Source: Chloroflexota bacterium (GTDB taxonomy: Bacteria > Chloroflexota > Dehalococcoidia > Tepidiformales > Tepidiformaceae). From it: a DNA stretch of 8,245 nucleotides. Under the pieces are notes generated by a model. The model saw only the letters and a program-made list of their open reading frames with translations, did not search any database and was not told the origin of the DNA. The stretch spans positions 1 to 8,245 of the forward strand of contig CAUJEQ010000297.1 in NCBI GenBank assembly GCA_963169135.1. The letters are read 5' to 3'. The translations under genes were made by a program, and so were the position numbers. This document shows positions 1 to 5,071 of the stretch, piece after piece (positions within the stretch are counted from its first letter, which is position 1; every line of letters starts with the position of its first letter).

Positions 1-1043
1 GCGAAGGTCTGGTTGTAGGTCGCTTCGAGGTCGAGCGAGTCCGAGCCCCAGAAGTTGGTCTTCGGGAGCCGGTCGCGCAGGTCGATGTCGAGCCCGAGGT
101 AGACGACGAAGAACGGCAGCGCCATCCGGTACTGGCGCACCCGCGCCACGGTCGCCGGGGTGAAGTGCTCCTCGCCGGCCAGTTCGCAAACAGTGCGCTT
201 CAGGTCAGCGTTCGAGATGACGACCGGCGCGCGGAACTGTTCGCCCGTGGTGAGCTCGACCCCGCGGGCGGCGCCGTCCTCGATGATGATGCGGGCCACC
301 CGCGCGCGTGCGCGGAACGCACCGCCGTTCGCGAGCAGCACCTGGAGGAACCTGGCAGGGAGCACCTGGCCCCCGCCCTTCGGGTAGTAGGCGCCGCGCA
401 GGTAGCCATCCAGGAACCCTGCGGCCACGGCCGTCGGCGTGCGCGACGGAGGCGTCGCGTACGAGGGGCTCTGCGCAAGCAGCACTGCTCTCGGCGCTGG
501 CCCAAGGCCGCAGTCATCGAACAACGCCGTGACCGGCTGCATCCCCCAGCGCAGCAGGTCGGGGGCTTCCGCGGCCAGGCGGGCGAAGTCGGGTGGGCCG
601 CTGGCGCCGCGCACTGCCTCGGACTGCTTCACGATCGCCTGGAATGTGTCGACGCAGCGGCCTACACCTGCGGCTTCCTCCGGGAACGCTTCGATGAGCC
701 GTGCGCGGTAGCGCTCCCAGCCTTTGGGCATGCGCACGCAAACGCCGGGGAAGAGGATGGTGTCGAAGCCATCGGGGTCGAGTTCGAGGAACTCGATGCG
801 GTCTTCGAGTCCAAGTCCGTGGAGGATGGTCCGGATGGCGCCCCCGGGCTCGCACTGGGCGAGGTAGTGGGTGCCCACGTCGAATTCGAACATCCGTTTG
901 CGCCGGAAGACACCGGCGTTGCCACCGGCGATGTAGTGCTGTTCGAGGATGAGCACGCGCTTGCCGAGCGCGGCAAGGTGTGCCCCAGCGCTCAGCCCAC
1001 CAAGCCCTGAGCCGACGACGATGACGTCCCAATCCTTCTCCAT
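1..1043 (-). CDS. FAD-dependent oxidoreductase, RetSat/CrtI (phytoene desaturase) family; C-terminus beyond the left edge
   Basis: The reading frame starts at ATG 1041-1043 and stays open to base 3 (347 codons seen); the remainder lies outside the window. Seen: an N-terminal dinucleotide-binding motif, VVGSGLGGLSAG (residues 9-20), with the acidic residue ending strand 2 at Glu34 (LILEQ), then a GGN turn, EFDVGTHYL, and a YYPKGGGQ motif near residues 219-226. Known: this arrangement is typical of the flavoprotein amine-oxidase/CrtI superfamily, above all its all-trans-retinol 13,14-reductase-like branch, which saturates or desaturates polyene or isoprenoid chains using FAD. No signal peptide is seen. 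No carotenoid or isoprenoid genes are nearby, so the substrate cannot be assigned. It lies 60 bases downstream of the histidine kinase on the same strand and may be co-transcribed. No convincing Shine-Dalgarno precedes the ATG. The family is confident, the exact reaction is not. Confidence 0.85.
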   Translation of the reverse strand, partial: MEKDWDVIVVGSGLGGLSAGAHLAALGKRVLILEQHYIAGGNAGVFRRKRMFEFDVGTHYLAQCEPGGAIRTILHGLGLEDRIEFLELDPDGFDTILFPGVCVRMPKGWERYRARLIEAFPEEAAGVGRCVDTFQAIVKQSEAVRGASGPPDFARLAAEAPDLLRWGMQPVTALFDDCGLGPAPRAVLLAQSPSYATPPSRTPTAVAAGFLDGYLRGAYYPKGGGQVLPARFLQVLLANGGAFRARARVARIIIEDGAARGVELTTGEQFRAPVVISNADLKRTVCELAGEEHFTPATVARVRQYRMALPFFVVYLGLDIDLRDRLPKTNFWGSDSLDLEATYNQTF

Positions 1044-1103
1044 GCCCGGACGAGAACAGGGTGCAACCCATGGCGGGTATGACGCAGCGCATCCTTCGGG
1101 CAA

Positions 1104-3269
1104 TTAATCGGGGACGGGCAGGAGAAGCCGGAACGTGCTGCCCGCGCCGGGTGTGCTCTCGACGGTGAGCCATCCGCCGTGCGCGCGGGCGATGCCAAGG
1201 GAGGTCGAGAGGCCGAGCCCGCTTCCGCGGCCAACGCCCTTCGTCGTGAAGAACGGGTCGAAAATGCGTTCCATAACATCCGGCGTCATCCCGCTGCCCG
1301 TGTCGCTGACGGAGATGATGTGGTACCGGCCCCGCGGAAGCTCAGGTGGCGCCCACCGGTGGCGCGGACCAATGTCCGTGATGCGGCGTGCCAGCGTGAT
1401 GCGGCCGCCCTCGGGCATGGCATCGCGAGCGTTCACGATGAGGTTCAGCAGTACCTGCTCCAGCGACGTGCGGCTCCCGTTGGCATTGCCCGGTTCGCGG
1501 CTGTGCCGCACCGCCAGGCGCATGCTGGGCGTGAGCATGCTGCGGGCCAGGACGGCTGTCTCATCGAGCAAATCGTCGAGCGCGATGGTTTCGCCAGCCG
1601 CGAGTTCCGGCCGCGCGTAGGTCAGCAGGCGGCGCACCAGATCCGCGCCGCGTTCGGCGGCGTGAGCGGCCTCGCTTGCGAGTTCGCGCTCGTCACCGTC
1701 CTGCAGCGACCTCTGGAGCAGGTAGAGGTTGCCCAGCACGGCCGTGAGCAGGTTGTTGAAATCATGGGCGATGCCCCCAACGAAAACGCCGAGGCTCTCG
1801 AGCTTCTGGCTTTGGCGCACCTGGATCTCGAGGCGCCAAAGGTCGGCTTCGGCCGCCTTCCGGTCGTTGATGTTGAGGAGGCTCCCGGCAGCCCGGACCG
1901 GGTTCCCGGCATCGTCGCGTTCGACAACGGTGCCCCGGGTGAGCACCCAGGACCATTGTCCCGAGCCGTCGCTGACGCGATGCTCGCACTCGATGACCGG
2001 CGTCAGCCCTGCGATGTGGTCGGAGAGGGCGGCTTCCAGGCGGGCCCGGTCGACCGGGTGGATCAGTTCGAGCCATCGTTGGAGGGTGGCCCCGTCCATC
2101 CCGGGTTCAGCGTCAGCCATGTTCCGCGGACGGTAGCCCGTGAAGAACCGGCCGTCCGGGATGTGCCACTCCCAGATCGAGAGATCCGCTCCGCGGAGGG
2201 CCAGACCGAGACGCTCTTCGGCTTCCTTGCGCCCCGTCTCGTTCCGGCGCGCTTCGATGATCGTGCCGCAGGTGGCAATGAAGGGCTGCAGGTCGGCGCA
2301 GTCCTGTTCCGAGTATCCGCCCGGCCGGTTGGCGATGCCGAGCAGGCCGATGACCTCGCCACCAACGACCACCGGGAGGCCCAGGAACGCGTTGAGCGGT
2401 GGGTGGCCCGCGGGAAGGCCACCCCGCCTCGGGTGGTGGGCCGGGTCGTTGGCGATCAGGGGCTTGCCGCTGGTGATCGCGTACCCGAACAGGCTGTTGA
2501 GGTTGGTGAACTCCATGCCGGTCGACCCGCACTCTTCGTAAAGGCGGCGGCTGGCCTCGTCCCAGCTGATGTTGGTCAGCGCCCAGGTCTTCAGATAGGG
2601 CGTGCCGTCGGCCCTCCGGAATACCTCGCCGATGAGTCCGTACGCGCTCCCGGTAGTCTCCAGCAGGCTATCGAGCAGGCTATCGAACACCACGCCGGGA
2701 CTGGCTCCGCGGATAAAGTTGGCCTGGGCGTCGGTGAGCGCCGCCAGCAACCCATTTGAGCGTTGGAGGGCCGCCGCACCACGCGTCCGCTCCGTGATGT
2801 CGCGGAACATGAAGCGAACCCCGCGCGGCATGGAACGCTCATCGAGCACGTACGAACCCTGGACCTCGGCCGGGAAAGTCGTGCCGTCCTTGCGCACCAT
2901 GGCGAACTCATAAAGGCGCTGCCCGCGCTGGCGTTCGTACGGCTTACCGGCGCGGACCGTGGGTTCGAGCTGGATATCGGCGATGCGCAGGGCCTCGGCA
3001 GCACCCTCGGGCGTCAACAGGTCGAGACCGTTGATGCCCTCTTCCCAGTCGCCATCCGCGTAGCCAAGAAGGACCCGGGCAACCCGGTTCATGTACGCCA
3101 CCCGCATCGAGGGATACTCGATTTCCAGCAGCGCATCGGGCAGGTGATAGCGGAACTGATCGTACTCGGCTATCAGCGCGGCCCAGCGCTGTTCCAGTCC
3201 GAGCGGCGGCCCCTGGCGGTCAGTCGATGTCACGGACACTCCGGCGGGCGATGCAGCACGCACACGCAC
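1104..3269 (-). CDS. Soluble hybrid-sensor histidine kinase, PAS-GAF-PAS-HisKA-HATPase
   Basis: 721 residues if the GTG at 3269 is used. Domains seen: PAS about 35-160 (ends FRDITER), GAF about 190-340, second PAS (PAS_3 type, ends LLNINDRKAAE) about 350-475, HisKA dimerisation domain with H-box GGIAHDFNNLL (phosphoacceptor His502), and a HATPase domain with N-box NLIVNARDAM (Asn613), G1 box DTGSGM (656-661), F box FDPFFTTK (670-677) and G2 box GRGSGLGLS (680-688). All catalytic boxes are intact. There are no membrane segments and no receiver domain, so it should sense a cytoplasmic signal and pass phosphate to a separate response regulator, which is absent from the window. The signal is unknown. 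The start is uncertain: GTG 3269 has GGTGGA directly against it, whereas in-frame GTG 3263 or GTG 3233 (GGAG five bases upstream) are better spaced. This affects at most 12 residues outside the domains. Confidence 0.95.
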   Translation of the reverse strand: MRVRAASPAGVSVTSTDRQGPPLGLEQRWAALIAEYDQFRYHLPDALLEIEYPSMRVAYMNRVARVLLGYADGDWEEGINGLDLLTPEGAAEALRIADIQLEPTVRAGKPYERQRGQRLYEFAMVRKDGTTFPAEVQGSYVLDERSMPRGVRFMFRDITERTRGAAALQRSNGLLAALTDAQANFIRGASPGVVFDSLLDSLLETTGSAYGLIGEVFRRADGTPYLKTWALTNISWDEASRRLYEECGSTGMEFTNLNSLFGYAITSGKPLIANDPAHHPRRGGLPAGHPPLNAFLGLPVVVGGEVIGLLGIANRPGGYSEQDCADLQPFIATCGTIIEARRNETGRKEAEERLGLALRGADLSIWEWHIPDGRFFTGYRPRNMADAEPGMDGATLQRWLELIHPVDRARLEAALSDHIAGLTPVIECEHRVSDGSGQWSWVLTRGTVVERDDAGNPVRAAGSLLNINDRKAAEADLWRLEIQVRQSQKLESLGVFVGGIAHDFNNLLTAVLGNLYLLQRSLQDGDERELASEAAHAAERGADLVRRLLTYARPELAAGETIALDDLLDETAVLARSMLTPSMRLAVRHSREPGNANGSRTSLEQVLLNLIVNARDAMPEGGRITLARRITDIGPRHRWAPPELPRGRYHIISVSDTGSGMTPDVMERIFDPFFTTKGVGRGSGLGLSTSLGIARAHGGWLTVESTPGAGSTFRLLLPVPD

Positions 3270-3298
3270 TCCACCATAGCGTAGCGCCAGCGTCCGGC

Positions 3299-3329
3299 GG
3301 ACACACTTCGGGACTCCCCGGATGTGTCC
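3299..3329. repeat. Inverted repeat (hairpin) between the HypA-like gene and the kinase gene
   Basis: Seen: arm 3299-3312 pairs with 3317-3329, a 13-bp stem with one bulged base (C3306), one G-U-type pair and a four-base loop. It lies in the 75-base gap between the HypA-like stop and the kinase start. There is no T-run on the minus-strand side, so it is not a standard intrinsic terminator. A shorter palindrome at about 3293-3303 (GTCCGGCGGAC) overlaps one arm and would compete with it. Inference: an RNA structure that tunes read-through or mRNA stability between the two genes, or simply a DNA palindrome. Confidence 0.5.
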
Positions 3330-3344
3330 CGCGCATGGTGCGCA

Positions 3345-3665
3345 TCAGCACAATTCGTACGCGATGCGCTCTTCGAGCCACGCCGGGAAAGGGGTCTCCC
3401 CGCACTCCGGGCAGGTGGCGTCGTGCTCGGCTGATTCGAAGAAGTGGCCGCACCCCGAGCAGACGCGCAGAACCGCCGGATGCAGGATCTCGACCCGGGC
3501 GCCCTGGAGCGATGGCATCTCGGCGAGGAGCGCATCCAGGAAGGCGGCATCGAAATCGCCGCGGTCTCCAGTCCCGCCTCGCACGAACACGCGGATGCGG
3601 CCCTCGCTGGTCCCGCTGTCAGCGATGGCGCGGGCAAGTTCGCGGGCAAGCTCCTCCGGCGTCAT
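3345..3665 (-). CDS. Small HypA-like zinc-ribbon protein
   Basis: 106 residues from ATG 3665 to TGA at 3345. Seen: an amphipathic N-terminal helix (EELARELARAI), a middle segment compatible with an alpha-beta fold, then VEILHPAVLRVCSGCG, a spacer and CPECG, giving two CxxC pairs (Cys69/72 and Cys85/88), and a C-terminal Cys106. Known: HypA/HybF nickel metallochaperones have this size and order and use a CxxC-CxxC zinc ribbon, but bind nickel through an N-terminal Met-His-Glu. Here the start is Met-Thr-Pro, so that nickel site is missing. No hydrogenase or urease gene is in view. It may therefore be a HypA-fold or rubredoxin-like metal protein with another role. Upstream in-frame ATG 3698 would add 11 residues without a better ribosome site. 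It is divergent from the capsid-like gene and may be the first gene of the unit with the kinase. Confidence 0.7.
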   Translation of the reverse strand: MTPEELARELARAIADSGTSEGRIRVFVRGGTGDRGDFDAAFLDALLAEMPSLQGARVEILHPAVLRVCSGCGHFFESAEHDATCPECGETPFPAWLEERIAYELC

Positions 3666-3709
3666 GGCCGAAGTATCGCCCGTATGGGCACGCGACATCA
3701 GGTGCGAAG

Positions 3710-3727
3710 GGCCCCCGTCCGGGGGCC
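3710..3727. repeat. Short GC-only palindrome in the divergent region
   Basis: Seen: GGCCCCCG, two bases TC, then CGGGGGCC, an 8-bp perfect inverted repeat. It sits about 45 bases upstream of the HypA-like start and about 100 bases upstream of the capsid-like start. It lacks a following T-run in either direction. Inference: operator-like palindrome, or a leader hairpin if transcription of the capsid-like gene starts upstream of it. Confidence 0.5.
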
Positions 3728-3753
3728 ACCCGGCGTGAAGATTCGCGCGGCTG

Positions 3754-3778
3754 TGCCACCCGGGGATTAGAGGTGGCA
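3754..3778 (+). repeat. Leader hairpin ahead of the capsid-like gene
   Basis: Seen: TGCCACC (3754-3760) pairs with GGTGGCA (3772-3778), 7 bp around an 11-base loop, 33 bases before the Shine-Dalgarno. Inference: a 5' untranslated structure or a protein-binding site. No known riboswitch consensus was recognised in it. Confidence 0.45.
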
Positions 3779-3810
3779 GGCCCGCCCACCCACCATCGCG
3801 GCAACCCCAA

Positions 3811-3817
3811 GGGAGGT
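3811..3817 (+). promoter_or_regulatory. Strong Shine-Dalgarno of the capsid-like gene
   Basis: GGGAGGT contains a full six-base GGAGGT match to the anti-Shine-Dalgarno and ends eight bases before ATG 3826. It is the best ribosome site in the window; most other starts here have weak ones. It fixes the start of the capsid-like gene and suggests high translation. Confidence 0.85.
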
Positions 3818-3825
3818 AGAGACCC

Positions 3826-4713
3826 ATGGCCCTCACGCTTGTCGAGGCCGCGAAACTCAGCAACGACACCCTGCTCTCCGGCGTGATCGACACGATCGCC
3901 CAGGAAAGCCCCGTCCTTCAGCGCCTGCCGTTCATCGAAATCGTCGGCAACGGCCTGACCTACAACCGCGAAAACGCCGCCCCCTCGGCCGACTTCTACG
4001 ACGTCGGCGACGACTGGGACGAAAGCACCCCGACCTTCACCCAGGCCACCGCCACGCTGAAGATCCTCGGCGGCGACGCCGACATCGATAACTTCCTCAA
4101 GAGCACCCGCTCGAACATCCAGGACCTCGAGGCGGCCGTCGTCCAGCTCAAGGCGAAGGCAGTCCAGTCGCTGTTCGACGACACCTTCGTCAACGGCGAC
4201 GACGGCAGCAACCCGAAGAGCTTCGACGGCATCGATGTGCTCTGCGGCGGCGGACAGACGGTGAGCATGGGTGTGAACGGTGGCACGCTCACGCTCGAAA
4301 AGCTCGACGAGCTCATCGACCGCGTGCGCGGCGGGAAGCCCGACCTGCTGCTCATGAGCCGCCGTTCGCGCCGCACGCTGAACGAACTGGCGCGCGCATC
4401 GGGCGGCTTCCTCGAAGCGGACCGCGACGAGTTCGGCCAGATGCTCCAGTTCTACGACGGCGTCCCGATTGGCATCTGCGACTACATCGACGATGCGCAA
4501 ACGGTGGGGACCAGCAGCGATTGCAGCACGATTTTCGCCATGCAGTTCGGCGAGGGCGCGCTCAGCGGCCTGACGGCCTCCGGGGGGCTCACCGTCGAGC
4601 GCGTGGGCAGCCTGGAGACAAAGGACGCCAGCCGTATCCGGGTGAAGTGGTACGCCGGTCTGGCGCTCTTCAATACGGTGAAGCTGGCGAAACTCACCGG
4701 CGTCCGCGCCTGA
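3826..4713 (+). CDS. HK97-fold major-capsid-like protein, isolated (candidate shell protein)
   Basis: 295 residues. Seen: N-terminal arm (to about residue 40); an extended E-loop-like stretch with IVGNGLTYNRE followed by an acidic DFYDVGDDWDES; a beta strand TLKILGGDADIDNF; a long spine-like helix from about SNIQDLEAAVVQLKAKA to FVNGDD (97-125); LLLMSRRSRRTLNEL (174-188); an A-domain-like YDGVPIGICDYIDD (210-223); and a C-terminal FGEGALSG and VERVGSLETKDASRIRVKWY. Known from memory: this matches a family of phage major capsid proteins of HK97 fold. The length is close to mature HK97 capsid (282 residues) and there is no N-terminal delta/scaffold domain, as in encapsulins. No membrane segment or signal peptide is present. 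It stands alone between divergent and convergent cellular genes, with an ideal ribosome site, C-rich codon endings and its own terminator. No cargo gene is evident. Confidence 0.85.
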   Translation: MALTLVEAAKLSNDTLLSGVIDTIAQESPVLQRLPFIEIVGNGLTYNRENAAPSADFYDVGDDWDESTPTFTQATATLKILGGDADIDNFLKSTRSNIQDLEAAVVQLKAKAVQSLFDDTFVNGDDGSNPKSFDGIDVLCGGGQTVSMGVNGGTLTLEKLDELIDRVRGGKPDLLLMSRRSRRTLNELARASGGFLEADRDEFGQMLQFYDGVPIGICDYIDDAQTVGTSSDCSTIFAMQFGEGALSGLTASGGLTVERVGSLETKDASRIRVKWYAGLALFNTVKLAKLTGVRA

Positions 4714-4741
4714 GCGGCGGTGAACTGATCGCTTGCCAGAT

Positions 4742-4769
4742 TTGGGGGTGGCTAAGCCGCCCCCAATTT
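4742..4769 (+). terminator. Intrinsic terminator of the capsid-like gene, possibly bidirectional
   Basis: Seen: TTGGGGGTGGC (4742-4752), loop TAA, GCCGCCCCCAA (4756-4766), an 11-bp stem with one wobble pair, followed by TTT. It begins 29 bases after the capsid-like stop. The T-run is short, but the stem is strong. Read on the other strand it is followed by AAA-complement (TTT is not present, only ATTT-like context), so it may serve the convergent SulP gene less well. Confidence 0.75.
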
Positions 4770-4776
4770 CGCGTGC

Positions 4777-4883
4777 GCGGAACAATCCGAGGCGCGCCAG
4801 GGATGGCGCGCTGCAGCGTCTCCGCCACCGCGGTCGCTGGCGTTGATGCACAGGGGCGCCTCGCCGGTGCGGTTGCGGCGTCC
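4777..4883. repeat. 107-base direct repeat, copy 1
   Basis: Begins GCGGAACAATCCGAGG and ends GTTGCGGCGTCC. It matches copy 2 (4886-4992) at 104 of 107 positions; the differences are at 4805, 4821 and 4822. It holds at least two potential hairpins: CGCGCC-AGGGAT-GGCGCG (4793-4810) and CGCCA...TGGCG (about 4823-4842). No coding sense is convincing in any frame. Confidence 0.9.
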
Positions 4884-4885
4884 AG

Positions 4886-4992
4886 GCGGAACAATCCGAG
4901 GCGCGCCAGGGATGACGCGCTGCAGCGTCGGCGCCACCGCGGTCGCTGGCGTTGATGCACAGGGGCGCCTCGCCGGTGCGGTTGCGGCGTCC
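4886..4992. repeat. 107-base direct repeat, copy 2
   Basis: A tandem copy offset by 109 bases from copy 1, with a two-base AG spacer. Its first hairpin has a G-to-A change (4914) that breaks one stem pair, so copy 1 and the inverted copy keep the intact stem. It runs directly into the segment joining it to the inverted copy. Confidence 0.9.
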
Positions 4993-5036
4993 GAGGGAGT
5001 GACATCCCAGCGCGCCATCCCTGGCGCGCCTCGGAC
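4989..5036. repeat. Inverted partial copy of the repeat and compound hairpin
   Basis: Bases 5008-5035 are the exact reverse complement (28 of 28) of 4786-4813 in copy 1. In addition GTCCGAGG (4989-4996) pairs with CCTCGGAC (5029-5036), an 8-bp outer stem that encloses the inner hairpin CGCGCC-ATCCCT-GGCGCG (5011-5028). It ends 35 bases from the SulP stop, so a SulP transcript would carry this structure in its 3' end. Inference: one end of a REP/BIME- or MITE-like element, possibly also an RNA 3'-end structure for SulP. Confidence 0.85.
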
Positions 5037-5071
5037 ACCTACGACCCACCCGGCCATCGCCTATCGACCGC

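Larger units (their letters stand above)
4714..5071. other. Gene-free convergent region
   Basis: This 358-base stretch between the ends of the capsid-like and SulP genes contains only the terminator and the compound repeat. Minus-strand frames run through it, but they mostly translate the repeat (for example the twice-seen GEAPLCINASDRGG) and have no ribosome site or recognisable domain. Confidence 0.7.

Noticed and set aside
1179..2759. Long plus-strand open frame (526 codons) opposite the kinase
   Set aside because: It is the antisense shadow of the kinase, whose domains and catalytic boxes are unmistakable; the shadow protein has no recognisable domain and arises from GC-rich codon structure.
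3666..3825. Clear promoters for the two divergent genes
   Set aside because: Only isolated -10-like strings (such as GATACT on the minus strand and GATTAG on the plus strand) without acceptable -35 partners.
4777..5036. CRISPR array
   Set aside because: Only two direct copies, 107 bases long with a two-base spacer, plus an inverted partial copy; CRISPR repeats are short, direct and separated by unique spacers.
3345..5071. Prophage
   Set aside because: Only one capsid-like gene is present; no integrase, portal, protease, terminase, tail or lysis gene and no attachment-site repeats are seen around it.
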